DNA of 64,000 bases from Luzula sylvatica (taxonomy: Eukaryota; Streptophyta; Magnoliopsida; Poales; Juncaceae), in assembly GCA_946800325.1 (NCBI GenBank), contig OX326957.1, positions 61,339,070 through 61,403,069 of the forward strand. Direction: 5' to 3'. This document shows positions 1 to 12,560 of the stretch, one piece after another. The notes beneath the pieces were generated by a model. It did no database searches. It was not told the DNA's origin and saw nothing but the letters and a program-made list of their open reading frames with translations. The position numbers were made by a program, and so were the translations under genes. Position 1 is the stretch's first letter, and each line of letters starts with the position of its first letter.

Positions 1-54
1 TAGATTAATAATAGTATTTATTATAATTAAACATTTCTTCTTGTGTGTGCGCAG

Positions 55-227
55 GCTCGTCAACCTTAATGCCGAAATTCATACTAAAACCGAAGGCCCC
101 AAATGTTGATTCTTCGAAGAAACCTCGCATCGAAAACGAGAGCAAGGAACCTATAGTAGAGAATAATAAGCCAACGGGCCTCGCGTCACTTTGTGCCAGT
201 TATGATTGTAGCGACGACAGCGAGTAA
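55..227 (+). CDS. 3'-terminal exon of an unidentified nuclear gene (partial)
   Basis: A pyrimidine-rich stretch ends in the acceptor AG at 53-54. The exon enters with one base of a codon already supplied upstream and ends at TAA 225-227. It encodes about 57 residues: a Lys/Pro-rich stretch (FILKPKAPN, KKPRIENES) followed by GLASLCASYDCSDDSE at the C-terminus. Short acidic Ser/Asp tails after a basic linker are common in nuclear RNA-processing proteins, but that is only a hint and I do not recognise the family. All upstream exons lie outside the window. The reading frame has no ATG after the acceptor that would make this a complete gene. Confidence 0.6.
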
Positions 228-1230
228 TAACTGAACCGTCATATTTATGTATGTAATAATCTTTTGTTTGAGCTTAGTTTGTTGCGTTTATGAAATTGTA
301 TTCAGTAATTTTACTTGATGATTTGGATGACTTGTTGATTCTTCTTTATCATTTGAAGAAATTGCTGGTAGATAGATTAAACTCTTTGAGGAGCCATGAT
401 GTAGCGAAGCATGATGAAATATGGCCCATATAGAGAGATCTCAGTTGTAGCCTCGTAGTGATATTTTATGAAATTCCTGAGATGATAGAAGATGAAAGGG
501 AAGAAGGCGACAAGTTTCTCGTGTGCTTAGAGAGGTGAGAGAAAAAGGATTTTATTCAATAGTAATTATAATTATAATTTTTTGTAAGCATTGTCCATCT
601 AAATATTCCTAAGCAATGTATAATTATTGAATCCTTCCATTTGACATGTGGGGCCACGCTATTTCTAGAAGGGAAATTCTTAAAAATTTATAATATTTTT
701 GAATATTTTTAGAAAAAACCCCTTGTTTTAGGGATAGTTGTCAAATTGACTAGGATATTTTGATGAATTCCTAAAGAACTTCACTCACAATGGATGACGA
801 TTAGAGGAGATCTCAACGGAGGACTCCAATGATCAAGTTTACTTCTCTCATAAAATGTCAAGGGGTGCGGGTCGGTGTCACGTGGAGTATCTGATTATTT
901 TAATATTTTTTCAAATTCGTCTCGGATATTTTCGTATACATGTTTGGTTCAAGGAAAAAAAAAACACTAGGTTTAATTGGGAGGATACGACAAATAATCA
1001 TTTTGATCAAGCTTCAAAGCATTCATTTTTTTTGCAAAAGGAAAAAAATAAAGAAACTCTAACCACCCAAATTTCACCACAAAAGTACAGACCACAATTA
1101 GAAGAACTAAAAAAATCCTTCGAAATGGTGCGCGACAATGAAAGTACCACCAAATCTGAAATGGAATTACATTTTGTACTAAAATACTTTCGATTGCCTG
1201 CCCCATGTTTGCGAGAGCCACTAACAATCA
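228..1230. other. Intergenic, probable 3'UTR then unassigned sequence
   Basis: The first few hundred bases are presumably the 3'UTR of the gene ending at 227. I see no further gene. An open frame at 855-1238 has no recognisable domain and low-complexity composition. On the minus strand, about 1000-1230 still shows frame-broken traces of the neighbouring PPR array. Confidence 0.5.
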
Positions 1231-2736
1231 TTCTATAAGTCATTCGCTCAATTCATTCCCTCAAGAATCATATCACCCTCGATCTTTTCAGCTTTTTCCA
1301 TTGCCCCTTCTTTACGAAAGGCCAGTGTTCTACAAGTCACTACATCCGGCTATATTCCATTAGAAATCATTTCGTATTAACATCTTTTCTGCCTTTCCCA
1401 TCGCCCCTTTTTTGCGGAAGCGATCCACAAGGGTGAGAAAGTGACTAAATTTGGCTGAATTCCCTTAGAAATCATTTCGTGTAATATATTTTTGACCTTT
1501 TCAATTGACCCTTCTTTGCAAAGCCATTCACAAGCGAACTATAAGTCACTACATCCGGTTGAATTCCCCTAGAAATCATTATAGGTAACATGCTTTCTGC
1601 TTTATCCATTGCCCCGCAAAACCAATCCACAAGCGAGCTATAAGTCACTACATTCAGCCGAATTCCCCTAGAAAGCATTTCAAGTAACATTCTTTCAGCT
1701 TTACCCATTGCCCCTTCTTTGCAAAACCATTCACAAGCGAGCTATAAGTCCCTACATTCGGCTCAATTCCCCTAGAAAGCATTTCATGTAACATATTTTC
1801 TACCTTTTCCATTTCCCCTCCTTTGCAAAAGTCACTCACGAGTATACTATAAGTCACGACATTCGGCTGAATTCCCCTAGAAATCATTTCACGCAACATT
1901 TTTTCTGCCTTACCCGTTGCCTCTTCTTCGCAAAAGCCACTCATAAGTGTGTTATAAGTCACCACATTCGGCTGAATTCCCCTCGAAATCATTTCACGCA
2001 ACACATTTTCAGCCTTTTCCATTGACCCTTCTTTGCAAAAGCCAGTCACAAGCGTGCTACAAGTCACTGCATTCGGCACAATTCTCCTAGAAATCATTTC
2101 AAGTAACATTTTTTCTGCCTTCTCCATTGTCCCTTTCTTGCAGAAGCCATCCACAAGGGTGTTATAAGTAACTACATTTGGCTCAATTTCCCTAGAAATC
2201 ATTTCAAGTAACATATTTTCTGTTTTTCCTACTGCCCCTTCTCTGCAAAAGCCACCCAGAAGGGTGTTGTAAGTCACTATATTCGGCCGAATTCCCCTAG
2301 AAATCATTTCAAGTAACATTTTTTCTGCCTTGTCCATTGCCCCTTTTTTTTTGCAGAAGCCATCCACGAGGGTGTTGTAACTGTAAGTCCCTAAATCCGG
2401 CCCAATTCCCCTTGAAATCATTTTGTGCAAAATCTTTTCTGTTTTTTCCATTGCCCCTTCTTTGCAAAAGCAATTCAGAAGCGTGCTATAAGTCACCACA
2501 TCGGGCTGAATTCCCCTAGAAATCATTTCACGTAGCATAGTTTCTGCCTTTTCCATTGCCCCTTGTTTGCAGAAGATCTTTGCAAGGGTGTTATACGTCA
2601 CGACATTGTGCGAAATACCCAGATCCTTCATTTCATGAAGCAACTCCTCGACCATATTCCACTCCTCTCTCACGCATATCTCATTCAAAAGTATGCTGAA
2701 TGAAAACACATCAGGTTTGCAACCCATCTTAGGCAT
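1231..2736 (-). pseudogene. P-class PPR repeat gene, degenerate and truncated (Rf-like)
   Basis: The longest open part is 1654-2736 (360 residues). It is about ten tandem 35-residue pentatricopeptide motifs of the form VVTYNTLVxGFCKxGxMEKAExMLxEMISRGIxP. PPR proteins of this P class bind organellar RNA one base per repeat, and very uniform arrays resemble the restorer-of-fertility clade. Signs of decay are clear. There is no organelle-targeting N-terminus, since the first Met falls inside a repeat. The fourth repeat carries small in-frame insertions. The frame shifts near 1660-1700, continues as two more repeats in another frame (1472-1708), and then breaks again, with repeat traces to about 1231. 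Residues 5 and 35 of the better repeats read N/D, S/D, N/N, N/N, S/N, N/N and S/N. I call it a pseudogene. An upstream intron joining a lost 5' exon cannot be excluded. Confidence 0.75.
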
Positions 2737-4254
2737 TTACTTCGGATAATACAACGGGTATTTCGAATTCCTGCGAAACATTTCATGAAGCAACCCTTTA
2801 TATCAATTTACTTTGAATTCCTGCGAAAAATTTCAAACCTTTCTCATGTATACAGATACAACTAAGGGTCAATATTGCGTCACAAATTGAAAGGTCAATA
2901 GTGTAAACCAAAGCTCAGGCCTTGTCTCAGATGCATAAATGATACATGAGAATGTGAATTTGTAAATTTGCATAATTAAAGAAGAATTTGATGAAAAGAA
3001 CAAAAAAATTCACACACAAACATATATAAGATATGAGAGTGCTTTCGTAATTTTGACTCTCAAACATCGAGTAATTTTCAGAAAATGGAAAGAAATGCTT
3101 AATTCAAGTAGTTTTCAGAAAATGGAAAGAATTGCTTAATTGAACAAAGATGAAAAAATGAGTGAATAAATTGATATGAAAAAATTGCATAATTTGTTGA
3201 ATTAATGAGCAAAAAGCACAATGAACAAACAAGAAGCAGAATGAACAAGAACATATATTCACACACACACAGAGAGAGAAAGAGAGAGGGGGAGAGAGTA
3301 CCTTCGTCCTACTGAGAGAGAAAGGGGTCAGGGAGCCGAGATGCTAAGGTTATTGGAGGCGCGACCTGAACCACCTCGATCTGGATTGAGAGAGAGAGAG
3401 AGAGAGAGAGAGAGGAATAAACATCGTAGATAGAGAAGGGTTAGTAGTTACTAGTTAGGATGTTTTCAGCGTCTAATAATTTTCCAGCGTTTTTGGCGCT
3501 CCAGCTTTTGTTGGAGTGATAGTTTGCCGAATTTCTAGGTAAAATTTTTTTCCAGCAAAAGATAATTGCGGTATTACATACTTACCAAACAAGGAATTTC
3601 ATGTTTGCCTCATCTTGAAATCCAAATTCCATTGAAAATTCGGCACTCCAAACAGCCCCTAAAGAGTTCATCTTGGCTATTTAGCTTCATCTTTATTTTT
3701 GTGCCCTTTCGGCCGCACGGAATAATGGAAAAGAAACTAATTAATGATTCTATTTTATTTCATGTGTGTTCGCTTAAGTAGTTAAAATAATATGAGTTAA
3801 AATATATCAATGGATATCAATGACCCACATATTTTTTGTTCAATTTTGAAAAAGAATGAAAATATATTTTTGTATATTAAGAACAAATATTGAGTATGAA
3901 TACATTACAATTGTAATACTAATTAGATATTGGCATAATTTTGTTATATAATTTTTGTAAGATTTTGTTTTATTGATACAACATTTTGTTAAATTTCCAT
4001 TCAACAAATTTTTTACAAAACAAATGAACAATTACAAAATAATTGTCTTAAATACAAAATTATGCAAAAATTTACATCAGTCTATAATCACATGTCCTCA
4101 GTTTAAGCCCAAATTTAAGCTTATGTATACAGTTAAAGAAATTACAAGTTTTTACTGCTTCCACGTCATCCAATTGTTCTGGATCGTCTGATCAGGTTGT
4201 AAAATTGAACTCTTCATCGTCACCGTTCATTTTTGAATGCACTCGATTTTCCTA
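2737..4254. other. Intergenic AT-rich sequence with simple repeats
   Basis: Upstream of the PPR array a diverged short direct repeat occurs (about 2765-2835, core AATTCCTGCGAAA), possibly a further broken PPR unit. Purine-rich and GA-rich tracts lie at 3260-3415. The rest is AT-rich without a supportable gene. Short frames at 3566 and 3840-4190 show no family signature. Confidence 0.5.
3388..3414. repeat. (GA)n microsatellite
   Basis: An uninterrupted GA dinucleotide run of about 27 bases, preceded by a looser GA/CA-rich tract from about 3265. Confidence 0.9.
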
Positions 4255-5127
4255 CACCACAATTATAATCATATCATCCACGTATAGAAGAACAATAACA
4301 TGCAAATCCGATTTATTTTTCATAAATAAACTGTGGTCCTGCAGAATAGCTACAAAACTACAAAAATTCAGCAATCTTGCCATACCAAGCTCGCGGTGCT
4401 TGCTTCAAACCATAGAGCGCCTACTTCAACTTGCAAACGTACTCCAGATGTATGTCAGAGACATATCCAAGATGTTGCTCCATATAGATCTCCTTGTCAA
4501 GCTCGCCATACAAAAAAACATTCTTGACGTCCAATTGCCAAAGCTTCCAACCAAAAGAAGCGACCATTGAAATTACAACTCGAATGTATGTCATCTTGGC
4601 TACGGGACTGAAAGTCTCTTCATAGTCTTCGCCATACTTTTGAGAAAGTCCTCTCGCTACAAGCCTCGATTTGTAGCACTCAACATTTTCATTCGCCTTG
4701 TGTTTCAACTTGTAGACCCATTTGCAAGTAACCGAGTCCACTCTCTTGGGCTTCGACACAAGATACCAAGTTTCGTTCTTCTGAAGAGCTTGCACCTCCT
4801 CATCCATTGCACCTTCCCATGATTTGTTACTTTTCGCCTCATCAAAACAAGACGGTTCACCATCCGTCGACCCGGAAAAGAAGCAAGAATATGTCGTGAT
4901 GAAATTCTCGTCTCTATATCTAGTCGACCGAATAATCTGTCTTGTTGACCTTCTTGGAGGTTGCACATTCTCTTCTTCTTGAGATTGCACTTCGTTACTC
5001 CCCCTATCATCTTGTTCGGACTTATTTGTGATAGTTGAAGTAGAAGATGAAGATGGAAATCTCTAATTAGAATATATGAATGATATTTGCACATTCGGCT
5101 CGATTGCTTGCAAGTCCCCTTAGCCAT
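4255..5127 (-). mobile_element. Ty1/Copia pol fragment (reverse transcriptase), inactivated
   Basis: Read on the minus strand, 4990-4421 is open. It gives the linker and N-terminal half of a Copia reverse transcriptase: [59 protein letters not shown] and the LDVKNVFLYGELDKEIYM block. A stop then interrupts the frame directly before [13 protein letters not shown]. The catalytic YVDDMII box follows in a shifted frame at 4273-4287. No LTR or primer site is attached here. It is not collinear with the RNase H piece at 8946, which would have to lie at lower coordinates in an element on this strand. Confidence 0.9.
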
Positions 5128-5160
5128 TCAAAGAGAATAACGATGACACCTCATCAAACA

Positions 5161-6215
5161 CACCATGCTGAATCTCTTTTGGTTTCACTTTTTAGGGCAC
5201 AGTGGAGTGGGCCACGAATCTCATTCAAATCTACTATTATCATTTGGTTCTAAGATAACCACCGACTCGTCATTGAATGCATCATGCATAATACAGTCTT
5301 CCGAGTTGTAGTCTTCGTCGATCATGATCATGTTGCCATCATAATCGGCATGTCCATGAAGTTATAAGGGGCATGTTTGATATGAGAGATTTCAGAATAA
5401 TCCATATATTTGAGAATCTATGTAAGTTGTTTGATTAGATGGATTTTAAAATCATGTAAACAAAAGATCGTTATTTCATTTCGTATAGAAATCCATGATT
5501 TTTGTTATTGGATGAATGAACTATATTATTTTATATAATATTATACTATATTATATTATGTTATGTTATATTATTTTATATTTTATTATATTATATTATA
5601 TTATACTATAATATATTATATTATATTTATTATATTGTATTTTGTTATATTAGATTGAATTATATTGCAAATTTATATTATTTGTTTTATATTGGCCTAT
5701 ATTATATTGTATATTATTTTATCTGAGATTATATAATATGCAATGAACCTAATTACCAACCCACCAATGCGGCCCGATCATATGACATATATATAATATT
5801 CAGCCTCTAGGCCTTGGTTCTAGAAACCTATTACATAATGAATGTTTTTTCCGAGTTTTAATAATTCAATATATATTTTTGAATAATTACATTAATATTA
5901 TAACACTAAACATTTGTGAAAAAAATATGCCAAAACAAAATCTAGTTTTTTGTTGTAATCAATTAAAATTGAACTGCCAATTTCCTATGTCTCATCCACA
6001 AAACTCAACCAAAGTGTTAGTTTTGTTTACAATACATGTTAATTATCACAATCCATAACTATTAATTGTTAACTAATACTCGTTAATTTTTAGACAAACC
6101 ATCTTACCATATTAAACAGTCAAGTCAATAAGGAAACACGCATTGGATATTCACAATTTCATGATAGATTAATATACAACTACACATGCAACGAGTCATT
6201 ATCCATTATTATGAC
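5161..6215. repeat. Segmental duplication copy A, 5' flank of the kinase locus
   Basis: By eye this block aligns almost base for base with 10137-11278 (copy B). Its right part also aligns, inverted, with about 16100-16531 (copy C). It holds a TTATA-rich low-complexity stretch (5530-5700). On the minus strand around 5222-5352 it holds a short acidic coding-like remnant (DEDYNSEDC) with stops on either side. No complete gene is present. Confidence 0.85.
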
Positions 6216-6588
6216 CCGCTACACAAAAGTATACATTATTATTTAAATAGTAAAATATAATATCCTAGGTTGTTTCTCATATTTCCTTTGGAGAGGGCAT
6301 GACATGGTATTGCCTTATAATTTCACAGACATGATCGGTGTACACAATTAGTTCACATAGAATGCGGTAAATACTCTTTAACATACAAACACCAGGAGCG
6401 TGCAAATATTTTTTTTCTATTCTTAGGGGGAGATTGCTGGCGCTCACTAGTTATCTCTCACATGTTGTCCAAACAGTAATCGCACTTAACAACTTAATCA
6501 TTGAACGGTCTACGGAAGGGGTGCATGACTATAATATTCACCGAGTCTATTTAGTCACTTAGTTATGTACCGATCTCAAGTAAAAACC

Positions 6589-6596
6589 TATATAAA
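6589..6596 (+). promoter_or_regulatory. TATA box of kinase copy A
   Basis: TATATAAA followed by AGCCC lies about 330 bases upstream of the start codon. The same motif and context occur in copy C (15731-15738) and in fragment D (near 20520), so it was part of the duplicated promoter. A transcription start near 6620 is inferred. Confidence 0.55.
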
Positions 6597-6925
6597 AGCC
6601 CACAGGGTGTATCTAGTTATCATAAGTTTTCGTTCCTATTTGGAAATATAGTGATTTTTTTGCTTGATTGATCTAAAATTTCGTATACGTTACTTCCGTT
6701 GAGTTTTCTGTTAATTACGCTGATCCTTTTTTGTGTGATTGTCTGTTTTGTGGAAACTTCGTTGTAATATCTAAAATTACCGCGAATTGTTCAACTGTTT
6801 CATCACAAGGCCCTCCGTTCTAGCTGTATTATGTATGTTTTTTTTTTCTTTTGAAAAACATTATATTTTAAACCAAAAACATCAGAAATTTTGTCCTAAA
6901 TATTCATCTCTTTTACATGTCAATT

Positions 6926-8248
6926 ATGGAATCAATTGCGAAAGCTGGACCATCAAAAACCAAGACGGGCTTAAGTGGAAAGAGCCTTTTCACTAGAGCT
7001 GACGCTTTTGATTTGAAGAATTTAGACGTAAAATTGGAGAAGAAGCTTTCTAAGGTTTTCCAGAACCCATCATTTAAGAGGAAAACCAAGACCGAGGAAT
7101 GGGAGATTGAAGTGGATAAACTTGAGATCCGCTATGTGGTTGCCAGAGGGACTTACGGTATTGTTTATCGCGGTACTTACGACGCCAAGGATGTTGCAGG
7201 TAATGTCTAAATGAAATTCCCCAATTCATAAAAGTAACCCTATTTACTTTTATTAATTACTTTGCTTTTATCCGTTCTTTGTATAGTGAAATTGCTTGAT
7301 TGGGGGTCAGAAGGAATTTTTACCGATGTTGCAACAGCAGATCGAAGATCTTCCTTTTTCCAAGAAGTCAGTATCTTGCACAAACTCAGCCATCCGAACA
7401 TCACTAAGGTAATTCAATAATACACTCACAGTAACATATTTACCCTTCATAAAATCTCATATTAATTATTCCCAATTTATATAGTTTGTGGGGGCAACAA
7501 TGGTACCGGCAGATTTGAGGATCCGTAGCAAAGTACAAAGCAGCATCGAGTCCATCCTAGCGAGGGCATGCTGCATGATTCTTGAATTTCACGGAGGCGG
7601 GACCCTCAAACAATACCTCATCAAGAACCGTACCAGGGGTATCGATTTCGACGTCTTCGTCCAGTTCGCCATCGATCTCGTCAAAGGTCTCGATTACTTG
7701 CACTCGAATAAAATAGTGCACCGTGACGTGAAATCCGAGAACATGTTGCTCGACATGCACATGAATCTGAAGATTGCCGATTTTGGCGTGGCCCGTGTTG
7801 AGGCGTTAAACCCTAAAGACATGACTGGCGAAACCGGTACCATCGGCTACATGACCCCTGAGGTTTTGGACGGGAAGCCATACAATCATAAATGTGATGT
7901 GTATAGTTTCGGAATATGCCTTTGGGAGATGTATTGTTGTAAAATGCCTTATGCTGGTTATCATTTCGCCGAACTCTCTATTAATGTCGTCAGAAAGGTA
8001 CTTTTACTGTTTTACATCTACAACCCACAAATCTTTCAATTTCATTTGCTTATTTTATTTTTGTATGACAGGGTCTTCGTCCTCAAATTCCACATCATTG
8101 CCCAAATAAACTTGCGAAATTAATGAAGAAATGTTGGGACGCAAAGCCTGATAATCGTCCTGAAATGTCTGAAGTGGTGAAAAAACTAGAGCAGATAGGT
8201 AAAGGGAAAGAACGGCAATCTTGCATCCTTGCTTTCTGCGCTGTCTAA
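6926..8248 (+). CDS. Raf-like MAPKKK (group C, MRK1-like), copy A, 4 exons
   Basis: Exons 6926-7199, 7287-7408, 7485-7997 and 8072-8248 join in frame through GT-AG introns to give 361 residues. An N-terminal amphipathic segment (FDLKNLDVKLEKKL) precedes a full Ser/Thr kinase domain. The Gly loop is GTYGIVYRG, the VAVK lysine is residue 93, the HRDVKSEN aspartate is 213 and the DFG aspartate is 231. The protein ends in a Cys-containing tail (ILAFCAV). Group-C Raf-like kinases are cytosolic dual-specificity-type kinases placed upstream in stress signalling. This copy has odd residues at conserved sites: TPE instead of APE (256), Ile in the Gly loop (79), and Leu/His where copy C has Pro/Leu (157, 168). 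The 5'UTR intron acceptor kept in copies C and D (TTACAG) reads TTACATG here, creating an extra in-frame ATG at 6917. By hand count it differs from copy C at 28 of 361 residues. It is possibly a decaying duplicate. Confidence 0.85.
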
Positions 8249-8665
8249 AAATACTAACGAGGAATTATTTCTTCATATCGGAATAATTTGCAAATTTTAC
8301 CGAATCCTTCTTTCTTTGCGAAGTGCACATTACTTGTATCCATTACATCAGAAAGTTTTCGCATGGGGGCTTCTACTTTTTTCAATGTTACTTCATTTTT
8401 GAGAGGGCCTTTTTTTTTTTTTTTTTAATCTTCGACCAAATTCAGTTTTATCATCTGACGTACATATATTTTTTAGGAGTGATTTGTTTTTAATCTTTGA
8501 CAAAATTCAGTTTTTCCTCTGAAATGCAGATTTTTTTTATTTTTGGAGTGATTTGTATGATGAATTCGAACGAATATATTATCAATATAGTTTTATCCAT
8601 TTTATCATTGTTGTTTGTTTTTTCATTTATATTTGTTTCTATTTTTCGTCCAGCCGCCATGAAAT
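8249..8665. repeat. Shared 3' flank of kinase copy A
   Basis: Non-coding, T-rich sequence. It is duplicated at 12561-12954 (copy B, same strand) and at 13681-14089 (copy C, inverted). A polyadenylation region for the kinase is expected here. I see no other feature. Confidence 0.7.
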
Positions 8666-8868
8666 TGTTGGAGTTTGTGTGGTTTTAGTTTGAATTTAGG
8701 TGTATTATTGAGAAAGATTTGAGAGAGTAAATAATTAGGGTTTCAATAGATAAAGAAATTGGGGATAGTTTTCTTTACACTAATTTCGTACGAATGGGTT
8801 GGATGATTTGGTCTATGTGCCAAGAGCCAAACATATCCCAAAGTTTACAAAACTTTCTTTGATAACCA
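8666..8868 (-). mobile_element. 3' LTR of a Copia element (203 bp)
   Basis: On the minus strand a purine tract AAGTGGGAGA immediately precedes TGGTTATC, and the repeat ends CTCCAACA. This matches the usual Copia layout of polypurine tract, then TG...CA LTR. It lies directly downstream of the RNase H remnant at 8946-9506. The same LTR in the same relation to the kinase flank occurs in copy C (13479-13680). The insertion therefore predates the duplication. Confidence 0.7.
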
Positions 8869-8945
8869 TCTCCCACTTACGCATGGGTACACAACTAATA
8901 AACTAGTGAACCAATAATAAATTTTTTTGCAAAAAACATTAAATT

Positions 8946-9506
8946 TTAATCCCCCCCCCCAACAACAACACACACACACCTAATCTTTCTACTAATCATG
9001 GTCATCAATTCTCGAGAGCGAATGAACTTTTCATTTGGAAGTGATTTGGTGAAAATATCCGCGAATTGATTTTCTGTTTTCACGTGCTCGACAAGAAGTT
9101 CATCATCTCCAACCACTTCTCGAATAGAGTGATGCTTAAGCTTGATAGACTTCGTTCGGTTATGGAAGACATAATTCTTTGACATTGTTATCGCGGATTT
9201 ATTATCGCAAAATTGAATCGTGAGATTTTCTTGTTTCTCCCCCATATCTACTAATATTTTCCTCAACCATTTAATTTATTTTACGGCTTCGCTTGCCAAC
9301 ACATATCCTGCTTCCGCGGTGCAAAGCGCAACCCTTTTTTGTTTTCTCAAGGCACAAGAGAATATACCCGATTCATGGGTAAACACGTAACCCGATGTTC
9401 TTTTCATATCATCGGCACTACCGGCCCAATCACTATCACAAAATCCTAATAATTCAATTTTCTCATACATAATCCAAATTAATTTTTTTGTTTGTTCATA
9501 ATTCAA
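8946..9506 (-). mobile_element. Copia RNase H fragment, inactivated
   Basis: Minus-strand frames give GFCDSDWAG, RTSGYVF, a degraded ALCTAEAGYV box (expected STAEAEY), a stop after EAVK, then WLRKILVDMG, CDNKSAI, RTKSIKLKHHSIRE and the QFADIFTK end of Copia polyproteins. A C/G homopolymer and CA repeat (8951-8979) sit at the end of the frame. The reverse transcriptase that should precede it at higher coordinates is missing. Confidence 0.85.
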
Positions 9507-10136
9507 TAAAAAAAATCCAAAACTGGGCCAGATACATGACTATATAGCATATTTCTATGTCGAAGTGAAACAAAAATAAAAGAATATATTATATATCATA
9601 TCAAGCTATGTAGGTAACAAATGCAAATAGCATGATCAAGCCAATGCATTTTGAACAATTCTCGTGCATTTGTCACCTACTTAATTGGAGACCAATTGCT
9701 TATACTCAAAATGAGACTCCTTGCATTATGACTATAATAATTAAGAAAATATGATGCTATCAAGAAAGTTAATTATATGGAAATGATTCCAATTGTCACA
9801 AAAATATTAGAAAATAATAAAAGACGAATAAGATGATGGAGGAAACTGATCATTTTTAATATAATATCAAACCTTAAACATGATTATACGTTGATGGATG
9901 ACCTAGTTATGGGATGGAAGAGGGTTAAAAAAACTTTTGAAAACAACTAGAAGGAAATGGATGAAAAGAAAAGAAGGTTAATTATTTTGCCTCTGAACGG
10001 GTTCGATCCAATTAGATGCAGGCTAAACATCTTTAACAATTAAAAGGAAAGAAAAAATAATCGAAACCTACTCCCATAAACTCGAACCAGATACGTTTGT
10101 AATGATGTACCTTTCTTCTACTTGACTCGACAATGT
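9507..10136. other. Unassigned AT-rich sequence between copies A and B
   Basis: No domain, RNA gene or clear repeat seen. A GGTTCGATCC-like string near 9998 resembles a tRNA T-loop, but no cloverleaf can be built around it. Confidence 0.5.
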
Positions 10137-11278
<1,142 letters not shown>

Positions 11279-11279
11279 T

Positions 11280-11389
11280 GTTGGTTAATTCTAACCTAGA
11301 GGGGGGTAAATTTGGTAATCTACCGTACAATTACGTTGGTTAATTCTAACCTAGAGGGGGGTAAATTTGGTAATCTACCGTACAATTAC
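11280..11389. repeat. 55-bp perfect tandem duplication
   Basis: Units 11280-11334 and 11335-11389 are identical. Each starts GTTGGTTAATTCTAACC and includes an A/G-rich AGAGGGGGGTAAA. Confidence 0.95.
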
Positions 11390-11912
11390 TTTAGCTAATT
11401 ACCTAATTTACTATGCGGAATTAATAATAATTTAAATAAATTAGATGATACCGTAAACACTTGAACACAAGATGTTTTTTAACGAAGTTCGGTAGGTGGT
11501 TGCTATGTAGCCTTAACTCACCCTTTACTCGCTTAATTGACCGACTCAATTAGTTGCGAGTACCTACGTCTCCGAGAATGCCTTGCGCCTCTTTTTGGCT
11601 TTCGATTGAATTCCAACTCACTCGATTACAAGGTTTCGCCTAGATCGATTTACACGCTTTCTATCGATCTATAGCTTAGGCTCTTTACAAGTAGTTGCAC
11701 TAGCCTATTACAATTTTCACTAATCGAGCTACAACGTGATCGGTCACGTGAGTGGGAAACGATTAGTAGAGGATATTGAAAGTAGATCAATGATCTAAAG
11801 AGGGTTTCTCAAGCTATCAATGGATATAGATAATCACGGCTTTAGAGTTTCTCTCTTTTGTATTTGAATGTGAAAAAGTGGAGAGGTGAGAGAGAAAGGT
11901 CCTTGAAGGATT

Positions 11913-11921
11913 CTATTTATA
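11913..11921 (-). promoter_or_regulatory. Candidate TATA box of the LTR-like insertion
   Basis: TATAAATAG on the minus strand. The palindrome cluster lies 30-370 bases upstream in the transcription direction. Confidence 0.45.
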
Positions 11922-12560
11922 CTCTCTATAGAAATCCTTCATAAAATTGCAAGTCCGTTCGAACGCACAATGTTCGTTCTGAACGCACTTGTAGTTTGTA
12001 CTAGCCGTTTCAAAATAACGTACAAGTACATTTGTCAGTCCGTTTGAACGGATAAAGTCCGTTCAGAACGAACTCAATTATACATTGCCTTTTGTTTGTT
12101 CAGTGATGAAAGTCCGTTCAACGCACTTAAGTTGTGGGTGAACGGATTCTAAGTGTCCGTTCGAACGTACATGTTTGTTCGTTCGAACGCACACAATCCT
12201 GTGACAAGGGTGATTCAATCAAGAGATGGTATTTTGATATGTGGTAAGTCTGTTCTGAACGGACTTGGAGTTCGTTCTGAACGCACTTCTTCCTTGATTA
12301 AACTCTTTGTTATTTGAACATGATTTTACTTGAGATCTACTTGGTTTCTACCTATGGTTTATTTGTGGCGAATCCCACTCACGGAAGGCTTCGACATCTT
12401 AATTCTTGATATGCTTCAAGGGTCTTCCTTCTAATCTTCTCTTGTTGTGCTTCTTGTGACTTCGAAGCTCTTCATCATCTTCGTGTCGTACCTGCGTTAT
12501 CCTACACATTTTCTCGATGTAAACGTTAGTAATGACAGTGTTTTGAAATAATCAAACCAT

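Larger units (their letters stand above)
11279..12510 (-). mobile_element. Solo-LTR-like insertion replacing the kinase in copy B
   Basis: Read on the minus strand the sequence runs from TGTGTAGG to ACCAACA, with a candidate TATA box (TATAAATAG) at 11921-11913. Between 11952 and 12290, upstream of that TATA box, is a cluster of GTCCGTTC-GAACG type palindromes. The end carries a 55-bp perfect tandem duplication (11280-11389). No coding capacity or primer-binding site adjoins it, hence the solo-LTR reading. No matching 5-bp target duplication is visible, perhaps because the right flank was rearranged. The exact right end is uncertain by tens of bases. Confidence 0.5.

Noticed and set aside
855..1238. 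127-residue open frame on the plus strand
   Set aside because: No domain, low-complexity Lys/Phe-rich composition, and it overlaps decayed PPR sequence on the other strand.
4255..9506. One Copia element interrupted by the kinase locus
   Set aside because: The RT piece is at lower coordinates than the RNase H piece although both are on the minus strand, the wrong order for a single element. The LTR next to RNase H also abuts the duplicated kinase flank.
9985..10030. tRNA-like GGTTCGATCC string
   Set aside because: No acceptor, D or anticodon stem can be paired around it.
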